This document shows, piece after piece, positions 51,601 through 60,227 of a stretch of 64,000 nucleotides of DNA. The stretch covers positions 1 to 64,000 of the forward strand of contig NZ_JAAMPT010000207.1 of assembly GCF_012911605.1 (NCBI RefSeq), read 5' to 3'. The first letter of the stretch is position 1. Each line of letters begins with the position of its first letter. The notes beneath the pieces are model-generated. The model ran no database searches and was not told the DNA's origin. It saw only the letters and a program-made list of their open reading frames with translations. The stretch is from Flavobacterium solisilvae. GTDB taxonomy: Bacteria > Bacteroidota > Bacteroidia > Flavobacteriales > Flavobacteriaceae. Position numbers and translations under genes: made by a program.

Positions 51601-53229
51601 TTATTCTCCCAAAAACGGATATCTGTAATCAACTGGTGTAACAAATGTTTCCTTGATAGTTCTTGGAGAAACCCAGCGTAATAAATTTTGCATTGAACCT
51701 GCTTTATCATTTGTTCCCGAAGCTCTTGCGCCACCAAAGGGTTGCATACCAACAACAGCTCCAGTTGGTTTGTCGTTTATATAGAAGTTTCCAGCGCTGT
51801 TCTGTAAAGCGATAGTTGCTTCTTCAATGGCATATCTATCTTGACTGAAAATTGCTCCAGTTAAAGCATATTCTGATGTTTGATCAACCAATTTCAATGT
51901 TTCTGACCATTTTGCATCTTCATAAACATACACCGTTAAAACCGGACCAAAAAGTTCAGTTTCCATTGTTGTATATTTTGGATTGGTTGTTAAAATAACC
52001 GTAGGTTCAATGAAATAACCTTTTGATTTATCATAATTCCCACCAAAAATAACTTCGGCATCAGCATCTTTTTTGGCTTGGTCGATATACGAAGTCAATT
52101 TGTTGAAAGAACCTTCGTGAATAACTGCCGTTACAAAATTGCTAAAATCTTCTGGTGAACCCATTTTGATTGAAGCTAATTCTTTGCCCATTTCTTCTTT
52201 GATGTCATTCCAAAGTGATTTTGGGAAATATGCTCTCGAAGCAGCGGAACACTTTTGTCCTTGGAATTCAAATGCACCACGAATAGTATTAGCAACAACT
52301 TGTTTTACGTTAGCACTTGGATGAACCATGACGAAATCTTTTCCGCCAGTTTCACCAACTATTCTTGGATAGGTTTTATACGTATGAATGTTGTTTCCAA
52401 TTTTTTTCCAAATTTCTTTGAATACAAATGTCGAACCTGTATAATGAACTCCAGCAAAATCTGGATGTGCCAAAACAGTATCGGTAATCATCACTGGATC
52501 GCCAAAAACTACATTGATTACACCATCTGGAACGCCAGCTTCTTTGAAAACATCGATGATTACTTTTGCCGAAAAAACTTGGCTATCACTAGGTTTCCAA
52601 ACGACAGTATTTCCCATCAAAGCTGCACTTGCCGGAAGATTGGCAGCAATCGCTGTAAAGTTAAACGGTGTAATGGCATAAATAAATCCTTCAAGCGGAC
52701 GATATTCTACACGATTCCAAACATCTGAAACTGATTTTGGTTGATCTTGATAAATTTGTGTCATGAATTCTACGTTAAAACGCAAAAAGTCAATCAATTC
52801 ACATGCAGCATCGATTTCAGCTTGAAAAATAGTTTTTGATTGTGCAATCATTGTTGCGGCATTAATTCTAGCACGATATGGACCAGCAATTAATTCGGCA
52901 GCTTTTAAGAAAATCGCAGCACGTTGTTCCCAAGCTAAATTTGCCCATGCAGTTCTTGCTTCAAGTGCTGATGAAATGGCTTTTTCAACATGAGTTTTTT
53001 CTGCCAAATGATAGGTTCCAACAATGTGTTGGTGATCATGTGGCGCAGACATAGTTTTGGTATTTCCAGTACGAATTTCTTCTTTCCCGATATACATTGG
53101 AACGTCGATTGTTTCATTCCACATTTTTTTGTAAGCCGCTAAAACTGCTGCTTTTTCGGGTGAATTAGGTGCGTATGATTTTACGGGTTCATTGACCGCT
53201 TTTGGGACATTAAAAAATCCTTTTAGCAT
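51601..53229 (-). CDS. pruA: L-glutamate gamma-semialdehyde dehydrogenase (1-pyrroline-5-carboxylate dehydrogenase)
   Basis: 542 residues. Aldehyde dehydrogenase with Glu293 (VGETGGKDFV) and catalytic Cys327 (FQGQKCSAASR). Bacteroidota PruA oxidises glutamate semialdehyde to glutamate with NAD in proline catabolism. No proline dehydrogenase domain is fused; a separate putA/prodh gene must be elsewhere. Monocistronic, with a -7-like TACTTTTG at 53302-53309 and a terminator downstream. Confidence 0.96.
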   Translation of the reverse strand: MLKGFFNVPKAVNEPVKSYAPNSPEKAAVLAAYKKMWNETIDVPMYIGKEEIRTGNTKTMSAPHDHQHIVGTYHLAEKTHVEKAISSALEARTAWANLAWEQRAAIFLKAAELIAGPYRARINAATMIAQSKTIFQAEIDAACELIDFLRFNVEFMTQIYQDQPKSVSDVWNRVEYRPLEGFIYAITPFNFTAIAANLPASAALMGNTVVWKPSDSQVFSAKVIIDVFKEAGVPDGVINVVFGDPVMITDTVLAHPDFAGVHYTGSTFVFKEIWKKIGNNIHTYKTYPRIVGETGGKDFVMVHPSANVKQVVANTIRGAFEFQGQKCSAASRAYFPKSLWNDIKEEMGKELASIKMGSPEDFSNFVTAVIHEGSFNKLTSYIDQAKKDADAEVIFGGNYDKSKGYFIEPTVILTTNPKYTTMETELFGPVLTVYVYEDAKWSETLKLVDQTSEYALTGAIFSQDRYAIEEATIALQNSAGNFYINDKPTGAVVGMQPFGGARASGTNDKAGSMQNLLRWVSPRTIKETFVTPVDYRYPFLGE

Positions 53230-53301
53230 AATATTTGGTTTAAAAATGTTAGACTTTAGATAATTAGATTACTCAATTATTGAGAATAATTTAATTTTAT
53301 A

Positions 53302-53309
53302 CAAAAGTA
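53302..53309 (-). promoter_or_regulatory. Candidate -7 element (TACTTTTG) for pruA
   Basis: Fits TAnnTTTG on the minus strand; the ATG is 73 bases downstream and no clear TTTG lies 19 bases upstream. Confidence 0.4.
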
Positions 53310-53369
53310 CAAAGGAATTTTTGAATTATTGTTAAGAAGAAATCAAAGATTGTTTGCTTTCAATTGAAA

Positions 53370-53756
53370 TTAATTCAAAGCAAAAGGTGCGCTTAATTTG
53401 AATGTAGGAACAATCACTTTAAAATTTCGGGTAGAAGTAAAGTTGACCATATTAAAATGACCACGCATTGCACCAAATGGAGACGAAAGCAAGCATCCAG
53501 AACTATAAGTATGTGATTCTCCTGGTTTTAAAACAGGTTTTTTCCCTATAACACCTTCGCCATCAACAACTTCAAGATTATTTAGTGAATCAAATATTTC
53601 CCAATGGCGAGTTACTAATTGAACAGAATCTTTGCTGTGATTTTCGATTGTAATTTCATAACTAAAGGCAAAATGAATCTTGTAGTTTTTGAAGTATGTA
53701 CCTTCAAAACTAGTAGTGACAGAAATTTTTATGCCTCGCGTTATTTGAGTAACCAT
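53370..53756 (-). CDS. apaG: ApaG domain protein (Co2+/Mg2+ efflux ApaG family)
   Basis: 128 residues from the ATG at 53756; a TTG two codons upstream is less likely. The ApaG fibronectin-like domain is seen in FAFSYEITIENHSKDSVQLVTRHWEIFDS and the C-terminal SPFGAMRGHFNMV. The family is linked to divalent metal resistance and protein interactions, but its biochemical role is unclear. It stands alone between pruA and the T9SS plug gene. Confidence 0.94.
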   Translation of the reverse strand: MVTQITRGIKISVTTSFEGTYFKNYKIHFAFSYEITIENHSKDSVQLVTRHWEIFDSLNNLEVVDGEGVIGKKPVLKPGESHTYSSGCLLSSPFGAMRGHFNMVNFTSTRNFKVIVPTFKLSAPFALN

Positions 53757-53827
53757 AAACAAAATTGAATAACGATGTCAAAATTACAAAAAAATACAAT
53801 CTGTAAAGTCAAACTAAAGTTAATTTT

Positions 53828-55081
53828 TTAATAGGTCATGTCAACCGAACTAGCAATTCCTCGACCAATAATTCGATAGTATCGCTGATTGTTTTCTTTA
53901 TAGTAAACTAATCCAATGTAGTTGTTTTCAGTTTGTTGAAAGTTTCCATCAATTGCATTTTCTTCGTCAATATTTTTTTTACTGTCTGAAATTACATATT
54001 GATAATTGGTAAAACCTTGCTTAATCATCAAAGCTTTTTCATAGACTCCTTTTTCGGCATTGTAATCCATTTTGTTTTCGTCACCAATGGCAAAATTGTT
54101 GAACATTCCATTGATGTAAATTGATTTTTTGCCAAAATAGTTTGGAGCCGAAAGCGTAAAGAAAACCCAAGCATAATCGGCTTCGATTTCATCGCGTTGT
54201 GCATTGATGTTTTTGACTACAAAATTTCCGTTTATATCAGGAAAATAGGTGTAAGGAACATTTGCTCTGGCTTGATTGGTGTAAAGATGAGAATTATAAA
54301 TTCCGCCGTTGGTGTCAATCCGCGCAATATTGTTGTTGGCAGCGCGAATGTCTTTGTTTTCAAAGAAAAGAAATTCATTTCCAGCCCAAAATTGCGTTTC
54401 AGAATCATATCGATATATCAAATCGTTACCAATAGTGTATTGTGGTTTGATATTGGTAATTGCAGTATCAAATCTTCCATTTTGCAACAACATAACTTTT
54501 ACATTTTGTAATGGACTTTGAAAATTAATAGTTGCCGATTTTATGCTAAATTCAAGATTGTGTTTTTGGTCAATAACCGATAAATTTCGTGGTCTTTTTA
54601 CCTGCATTGGAACAGAAACTAATTCTTCATACAAGATAAATTTTCGAGCAAAAACGACTTCTTTATCATCGTTTAAAATCTTGATGATGTAGTTTCCGCT
54701 AACTCTAAATTGTGTCAATCGATTTGGGAAAGCCAATTTATAGTGAGAATACAACTGAAGCGTAGTCAATGAATTTGAATAATCAATTATTCGTTGGTCG
54801 TCAAATCCAATTAAATATTCATTTTTAACTAACTGTGATGGTTTCCAGTCATAATCACAATGCGTAATGGTATAAAAGTAATTGGCTTCTGTTCCATATA
54901 AATCATCGAATTGAAATTCAAAACTATCTCCAAGTCTAAAAATTGGAATAGTATTTTGATTATTTTGAACAAAAGTGACTGTTTTGATGTTATATGGTGG
55001 TGCAATTTCTTTTTCTGCTTGAGCAAATGAAATTAAACTTATTAAAAAAAGCAGAATTGACAAGAATGATATTTTTGACAT
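53828..55081 (-). CDS. Type IX secretion system plug protein (DUF5103 family)
   Basis: 417 residues. Signal peptide (1-20, ending LISFA), then GDSFEFQFDDLYGTEANYFYTITHCDYDWKPS and a further Ig-like region (VKRPRNLSVIDQKHNLEFSIKS; YINGMFNNFAIGDENKM). This is the DUF5103 family, named for the plug that closes the SprA translocon when no substrate is engaged. It links this window with the T9SS proteins at 1-1129, 27446 and 50464. Outer membrane or periplasmic location. Confidence 0.85.
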   Translation of the reverse strand: MSKISFLSILLFLISLISFAQAEKEIAPPYNIKTVTFVQNNQNTIPIFRLGDSFEFQFDDLYGTEANYFYTITHCDYDWKPSQLVKNEYLIGFDDQRIIDYSNSLTTLQLYSHYKLAFPNRLTQFRVSGNYIIKILNDDKEVVFARKFILYEELVSVPMQVKRPRNLSVIDQKHNLEFSIKSATINFQSPLQNVKVMLLQNGRFDTAITNIKPQYTIGNDLIYRYDSETQFWAGNEFLFFENKDIRAANNNIARIDTNGGIYNSHLYTNQARANVPYTYFPDINGNFVVKNINAQRDEIEADYAWVFFTLSAPNYFGKKSIYINGMFNNFAIGDENKMDYNAEKGVYEKALMIKQGFTNYQYVISDSKKNIDEENAIDGNFQQTENNYIGLVYYKENNQRYYRIIGRGIASSVDMTY

Positions 55082-55148
55082 AATTTAATAAAAATCAGAA
55101 TGGTAAATATAGTAATTTTTTTAACTAAAATTGTGCCAAAAAAGTATA

Positions 55149-55919
55149 TTACTTAAAGCAAACCGGAATAATTTCTCCTTTTGCCAAACAGTATTTTTCT
55201 ACTAAATCAGCTGAAATTTTATTAGTATAATCTTCTTCGACAACTTTAAAACCAATACTTCTCAGTTTGTCAAAATAATCTCGTCCATATACGCGAACGT
55301 GATCGTATTGCCCAAAAATTTTGGCACGTTCTTTTTGATCAACAATACTATCATCCGAAAAAGTTGTTGCTCTTGATAAATCCTGTGGGATTTGAAAGAC
55401 TCCCATTCCACCAGGTTTTAAAACGCGATATAATTCTTGCATCGCTTTAGTATCATCAGGAATATGTTCTAAAACGTGATTGCAAAAAATAATATCATAA
55501 CTGTTGTCTTCAAACGGTAAATTACAAATATCTGCTTTTACATCTGCCAACGGCGAAAGTAAATCAGTTGTTGTGTACTCAATATTAGTTTGCTTTTTGA
55601 ACCTTTTGTAAAATTCTTGTTCAGGAGCAAAATGCAAAACTTTTTTCTTTTCTTTTGAAGTAAAAAAATCAGTTTCATTTTGAAGATATAACCAAAGCAA
55701 GCGATGTCTTTCTAATGAAAGTGTGCTAGGAGATAAAACATTGTTTCGTTGTGTTCCATAACCATAAGGCAAAAACATTCGGAAACTTTTTCCATCAATT
55801 GGATCGGTAAATCGATTTCCTTTTAACAGAAATGCCAAAATCGGACGAACTACAATACTCAAACGAATAAGGATTGGTCTTGGAATGGTGTTTAATATAA
55901 ATTTGAATGCTTTTTTCAT
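55149..55919 (-). CDS. Class I SAM-dependent methyltransferase
   Basis: 256 residues from the ATG at 55919; the longer start adds non-conserved residues. N-terminal basic, amphipathic region (about 1-40, likely membrane-associated), then a Rossmann methyltransferase: VLHFAPEQEFYKRF, DICNLPFEDNSYDIIFCNHVLEHI (about 135-158), ELYRVLKPGGMGVFQIPQ. Substrate unknown; a lipid or sugar is possible. Monocistronic; the GxxExxY cassette lies upstream. Confidence 0.9.
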   Translation of the reverse strand: MKKAFKFILNTIPRPILIRLSIVVRPILAFLLKGNRFTDPIDGKSFRMFLPYGYGTQRNNVLSPSTLSLERHRLLWLYLQNETDFFTSKEKKKVLHFAPEQEFYKRFKKQTNIEYTTTDLLSPLADVKADICNLPFEDNSYDIIFCNHVLEHIPDDTKAMQELYRVLKPGGMGVFQIPQDLSRATTFSDDSIVDQKERAKIFGQYDHVRVYGRDYFDKLRSIGFKVVEEDYTNKISADLVEKYCLAKGEIIPVCFK

Positions 55920-56016
55920 TTGGTTGATTTTTACACTAATTTCACAAATTTTCACAAATTAGTTTTGGTTGTTTGATTTCACTAATCTTAAAACTTCGTT
56001 TTATATTATTAGTGTT

Positions 56017-56031
56017 AATTTGTGAAATTCG
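56017..56031. repeat. 15-bp direct repeat, left copy, flanking the GxxExxY gene
   Basis: AATTTGTGAAATTCG at 56017-56031, identical to 56428-56442. It lies 3' of the GxxExxY gene on that gene's strand. Several nearby variants (AATTTCACAAATTTTCACAAATTAG region at 55930-55960, TTAGTGAAATTAGTG at 56468-56484) belong to the same family. Confidence 0.75.
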
Positions 56032-56044
56032 TGTGGAAATTGAT

Positions 56045-56419
56045 TTATAAAATTATTCGTTTATATTTCAAACTATCTTCTCCAAAATTAACTAATAAAC
56101 CAAGTTTGTTTTTAGAAGAAGCTAAATAGTTTAGTGTTTGTTTAGTGTCACTTATTGTGAGTTGAGAAATTGCTTTTACTTCAAAAATTATTTCATCATA
56201 AACCACAAAATCTGCTACATATTTTCTTGGAAGAATAATGTTTTTGTATTGGATTATATATTCTTTCTCTCTTTCAAATGGAATTCCATTTATTTTAAAT
56301 TCGTATTCTAACGCATCTTTGTATACAACTTCACTATGTCCTTTTCCTAAAATTTTATGTACTTCCATACATAAACCAATAATTTTATAGACTTCTTCTT
56401 TAAAATATAGTTCTTCCAT
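56045..56419 (-). CDS. GxxExxY protein
   Basis: 124 residues from the ATG at 56419; the longer start crosses the direct repeat. The motif is Gly27-xx-Glu30-xx-Tyr33 (GHSEVVY), and Asp70 with Glu80-Val-Lys82 (ADF ... FEVKA) gives a PD-(D/E)XK-like nuclease core. The family is common as a solo gene in Bacteroidota. Nuclease activity is predicted, not shown. It is bracketed by a 15-bp direct repeat and A/T-rich palindromic sequence, suggesting a mobile or repeatedly inserted cassette. Confidence 0.9.
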   Translation of the reverse strand: MEELYFKEEVYKIIGLCMEVHKILGKGHSEVVYKDALEYEFKINGIPFEREKEYIIQYKNIILPRKYVADFVVYDEIIFEVKAISQLTISDTKQTLNYLASSKNKLGLLVNFGEDSLKYKRIIL

Positions 56420-56427
56420 TATAACTA

Positions 56428-56442
56428 AATTTGTGAAATTCG
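56428..56442. repeat. 15-bp direct repeat, right copy, flanking the GxxExxY gene
   Basis: AATTTGTGAAATTCG identical to 56017-56031; start to start the copies are 411 bases apart, enclosing the GxxExxY gene. Confidence 0.75.
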
Positions 56443-56488
56443 AGCGCAAAAATAAATTAGTGCGAATTAGTGAAATTAGTGTAATAAA

Positions 56489-57307
56489 TTATAAAACCAA
56501 TGGATTTTTTCTAAATTCATTTTCTTCCTCAGATTTTATCCCCAAAACATCATAAATATATTGAAATGTAGAAAGTAATTCTGGTTTTCCATTGACTAAA
56601 GCTACATTATGTTCAAAATGCGCACTTGGTTTTTTGTCGGCAGTAACAATTGTCCAATTATCTTTTAGGGTTTTGATATTTTTGGTTCCCATGTTAATCA
56701 TCGGTTCGATGGCAACAACCATTCCTTCGATAAATAATTTTCCGCGACCGCGTTTTCCGTAGTTTGGCATTTCTGGACCTTCGTGCATTTTCTTTCCTAA
56801 TCCATGACCAACTAACTCGCGAACAACACCATAACCAAAGCTTTCTGTATATTTTTGAATAGCATTTCCAACATCTTCCACACGGTTTCCAGCTTTGAAT
56901 TCACGAATTCCGATGTAAAGACTTTCTTTGGTTACTTTTAACAGCTTTTTGGTTTCTGGAGCAACGTTTCCAATTTCAAAAGTATAAGCGTGATCGCCAT
57001 AAAATTCGTTCATCAAAACACCACAATCTACCGAAACAACATCGCCATCTTCAATTGGACGATTGGTTGGTAAACCGTGAACAACTTGCTCATTAACGCT
57101 AGTTAACAAAGTTGACGGACATCCATAAAGACCAAGAAATCCCGGAATTCCACCGTTATCTCTAATGAATTCTTCGGCTTTTTTATCAAGTTCTAAAGTG
57201 GTTACACCTTCTTTTATCTCGGTAGCAATCATGCCTAAGGTTTTAGAAACCAATAAAGCACTTTGACGCATCAATTCAATCTCTTCTGAGGTTTTTGGAA
57301 TAATCAT
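56489..57307 (-). CDS. map: Type I methionine aminopeptidase
   Basis: 272 residues, pita-bread fold. Metal ligands Asp94, Asp105, His168, Glu201 and Glu232, with active-site His77. It removes the initiator methionine. C-terminal extension (residues 245-272) is longer than in E. coli Map. Upstream of the GxxExxY cassette on the same strand; downstream of the tolC-like gene by 42 bases. Confidence 0.97.
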   Translation of the reverse strand: MIIPKTSEEIELMRQSALLVSKTLGMIATEIKEGVTTLELDKKAEEFIRDNGGIPGFLGLYGCPSTLLTSVNEQVVHGLPTNRPIEDGDVVSVDCGVLMNEFYGDHAYTFEIGNVAPETKKLLKVTKESLYIGIREFKAGNRVEDVGNAIQKYTESFGYGVVRELVGHGLGKKMHEGPEMPNYGKRGRGKLFIEGMVVAIEPMINMGTKNIKTLKDNWTIVTADKKPSAHFEHNVALVNGKPELLSTFQYIYDVLGIKSEEENEFRKNPLVL

Positions 57308-57349
57308 TTTTCTAATTTTTCAGTCTGCAAAAGTAGTTATTTTTAATCA

Positions 57350-58735
57350 TTATTCCGGATTTGCCATGATTTTGAACAACGAAGCATTGGATTCAAAGAT
57401 TTTATTTTCAACAGAAAGCTGTGATAGTTGTGCTGAGACCAAATTATTTTCGCGGCTATTTATCAAAAAAATGGAGCTTTCGCCAAATGAAAAAAGTCTT
57501 TCTTCGGAGTTAAGCATTGTGGTATAATCGGTTACTAATTGGTCGATGTAGCCTTTTTGTTTTTCCAATGAAGTAATTTCTGCTTGCTGCGCATTGATTT
57601 TATTTTTCAATTGAACGCGTTCTAAATCCAAATCAAATTGAGCATCTTGTAATTTTAATTTGGTCATATTCAAACTTCCACGTTCTTTTCGAAGAAAAAT
57701 TGGGAATGCAAAATTGACACCAACTTTGTAATCTTGAAAACGGTAATTATCAATATAGCTTGGTTCGGAAAGATAGGAATAACCCAAGTCAATTTTGGGC
57801 AAAAGCATATTGGCTTTTAATTTTCTTTCTACATCGAGCATCTGAATCTTGTTTTCTAAAGCATTGATTTTTGGGTGATTTTCCAACGATGGATTTAGCA
57901 TTAACTCATTGGTTCGAAGCGTTTCTTTGATGGTTAATTCTAATTTTTCTTCGGGAATGATGTTGTCTTGCAATTCTAGCGGAACATTGTTTTCCAGCCA
58001 AAGGAAATTGGCCAATTCTAATTTGGCTTTGGTTAGTTTTAGCTTGGCTTCTTCTAAACTTAATTCGCGATTTCTAACGATAATTCCAGCTTCAACACTG
58101 TCAATGGCAGGTTTGTCGCCTTGTTCAATAAGTTGGGTTACACCTTTGAAACGGATTTCGGCATTTTTTAAATAGTTTTGATACAGAGTAACTTCGTTAA
58201 AGCTTCTTTTCCAATTAAAATAAGCAACCGAAGCATCATAAAGTACCGCAACTGCCATTAAATTTCTTTCGGCTTGACTAAGATTTAGTTGTATTTTGGC
58301 TTTTCTTAAATCGGCCATTCGTTGATTGATAAACAAACCTTGACCAATTGGAACCGAAATTCCAAAAGACGTTAAACCTTGGTTTGGAACGGTATTTTCT
58401 GGATTTAGATAAATTCCTTCATTGTTGTCAAATCCTGCTTTTACTTCGATTCCATACCAAGTTGGGATTTTAAAACTACTGTTTAAAATGGAATAATATT
58501 CGCTGTCTTTGAATTTTTTTTGTTCGAAATCAACTTCAATTTTTGGATCAAATCCACCGCGTGCCATCATCAAATTAGCTTGTGCTTGACTGATTTCTAA
58601 ACCAGCACTTTTCACTAACGGATGGTATTTTTTTACATAACCCAAATATTCATTGAAGGTAAGTTCTTGAAGGTTGTTTTCTTGTGCAACAACCCAAGTA
58701 GTGAATAGTAAGAGTATGAGTGATTTTAAATTCAT
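57350..58735 (-). CDS. TolC family outer-membrane channel protein
   Basis: 461 residues. Signal peptide (1-18, ending WVVAQ), then two repeats of the TolC helical/strand motif (LTFNEYLGYVKKYHPLVKSAGLEISQAQANLMMARGG; YDASVAYFNWKRSFNEVTLYQNYLKNAEIRFKG). It forms a trimeric channel-tunnel. It is the last gene of the tetR-ABC-hlyD-tolC unit, with a 140-base gap after hlyD that holds an interspersed repeat. Confidence 0.93.
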   Translation of the reverse strand: MNLKSLILLLFTTWVVAQENNLQELTFNEYLGYVKKYHPLVKSAGLEISQAQANLMMARGGFDPKIEVDFEQKKFKDSEYYSILNSSFKIPTWYGIEVKAGFDNNEGIYLNPENTVPNQGLTSFGISVPIGQGLFINQRMADLRKAKIQLNLSQAERNLMAVAVLYDASVAYFNWKRSFNEVTLYQNYLKNAEIRFKGVTQLIEQGDKPAIDSVEAGIIVRNRELSLEEAKLKLTKAKLELANFLWLENNVPLELQDNIIPEEKLELTIKETLRTNELMLNPSLENHPKINALENKIQMLDVERKLKANMLLPKIDLGYSYLSEPSYIDNYRFQDYKVGVNFAFPIFLRKERGSLNMTKLKLQDAQFDLDLERVQLKNKINAQQAEITSLEKQKGYIDQLVTDYTTMLNSEERLFSFGESSIFLINSRENNLVSAQLSQLSVENKIFESNASLFKIMANPE

Positions 58736-58761
58736 ATTTTGTTGCCTTTTGATTGTATTTT

Positions 58762-58840
58762 AACCCTGATCTCGTCATTGTTGGAGCTCTTAACTTATTG
58801 ATTAAATAAGTTAAAGCGACTGACGAGAGCAGGAAAATGG
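58762..58840 (+). repeat. Third copy of the interspersed repeat, between hlyD and tolC
   Basis: Begins AACCCTGAT and ends GAGAGCAGGAAAATGG, like the copies at 1715-1815 and 42245-42295. CTCGTCA (58771-58777) pairs with TGACGAG (58821-58827), and TAACTTATT / AATAAGTTA form a second inner stem, giving a long hairpin inside an operon. Confidence 0.7.
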
Positions 58841-58875
58841 ATTAGAAAAATGCGCATCCGATTCGTTTCTATAAA

Positions 58876-60222
58876 TTATTTTTTCTCTGCTGTGGTTTCG
58901 CCTTTGGGTTGATAATAATTTGGCGGAAATCCGTTTAAGGTTCGCCAAATTTCAAACCAAATAGGAACGTTGTCTAATAATGCTAGCGTTTGCGCTCCAG
59001 AACCGATGCTGATTTGTTTTGGCCAAGCTTCTTCTTTTTCGTCGGGTGCAATGAGTACTCTGAATTTTCCGTTTGGACTGATGAAGTTTTCTACGGCTAC
59101 AATTTTTCCACCAAAAGTTCCATAGGACATATTTGGCCAGCCCGAAAAGACAATTGTTGGCCATCCGTCAAACCAAATTCTAACTTTTTCGCCTTTGTGA
59201 ATTAATGGTAAATCGGTTGGGCTAACGTAGGTTTCTACCGCAATGTCGTATTTTGCAGGCATGATACTTACGATTTGTGTGCCTTCTTTGATGGTTTCTC
59301 CAATTCCCGATTGTAATGCACGGTTTACATAACCGCTTTGTGGTGCTTTTATGTAATACATTCCGTTTCGGATTTTGTAATTGTTGTACTGATTTTTGAG
59401 TTTATTTACTTGAGCTTCGGTGTCATACTGACTGCTTAAAGCGGTGAATTGATCGCTTTTGGTTTTGGATAATTTATCATTGTATTCGGCAATGATTCTG
59501 TTGATTTCAACTTTGGCGTTGATTAATTCGTTTTCGCTGGTGATTAATTTATTTTCTTGTGTAATTAATTTGGCTTCAGTTTCTTGAAGTTTTAATCGTT
59601 TCTCTTCGACATCTGTCATTGGTTTTAAACCTTCTTTATTCAACGAAACCGATCGATTGAACTGCGTTGTAGCAATTTTAATTTGTGTTTTTACGGCAAC
59701 CAAATCCATGCTGTCGCTTTTTACTTTTAGGATGGATTGTCTGACTTTGTTTTTGGCTTGTTGTATTTTTAAAACACGTTCGTTTTCTATGGCTTGAATT
59801 TGGGCTGATAATGAGTTTACTTTTCCGCCATAGGATTGTTGCGCCATTTCTTTTGCTTTGAGTTGGCTTTCAGTGTTTTCAACTAAATTTGGATCAAGAT
59901 AATCTTCTTTGGTTTCAGAAATGAAAAGAATAGTATCGCCTTTTTGAACAAAATCGCCTTCTTTTACATACCATTTTTCAATTCTTCCAGCAATAGCAGA
60001 ATGAATGGTTTGCGGACGTTGATCGGGCTTTAAGGTAGTAACAGCGCCAGTTCCAGAGATATTTTGTGTCCATGGCAAAAACAAAATTACTAGTGAAAGT
60101 AGCGAAACTCTAATAATAATTTTGTTTAAAATTTTATAATGAGGTCGTTCACTTAGGTTTTTATAAGTGCTATACTTTTCAATATTTTCAGTGATTTTGT
60201 TGTTATTTGAAATGTTAAGCAT
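58876..60222 (-). CDS. HlyD family periplasmic adaptor subunit
   Basis: 448 residues. One membrane anchor (about 33-52, IIIRVSLLSLVILFLPW), a barrel-sandwich lipoyl half (IHSAIAGRIEKWYVKEGDFVQKGDTILFI, about 77-105), a long helical hairpin (about 120-285) and a second half (YIKAPQSGYVNRALQSGIGETIKEG; VSPTDLPLIHKGEKVRIWFDGWP). It spans between the ABC transporter and TolC. It lies 5 bases after the ABC gene. Confidence 0.93.
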   Translation of the reverse strand: MLNISNNNKITENIEKYSTYKNLSERPHYKILNKIIIRVSLLSLVILFLPWTQNISGTGAVTTLKPDQRPQTIHSAIAGRIEKWYVKEGDFVQKGDTILFISETKEDYLDPNLVENTESQLKAKEMAQQSYGGKVNSLSAQIQAIENERVLKIQQAKNKVRQSILKVKSDSMDLVAVKTQIKIATTQFNRSVSLNKEGLKPMTDVEEKRLKLQETEAKLITQENKLITSENELINAKVEINRIIAEYNDKLSKTKSDQFTALSSQYDTEAQVNKLKNQYNNYKIRNGMYYIKAPQSGYVNRALQSGIGETIKEGTQIVSIMPAKYDIAVETYVSPTDLPLIHKGEKVRIWFDGWPTIVFSGWPNMSYGTFGGKIVAVENFISPNGKFRVLIAPDEKEEAWPKQISIGSGAQTLALLDNVPIWFEIWRTLNGFPPNYYQPKGETTAEKK

Positions 60223-60227
60223 AGTGA

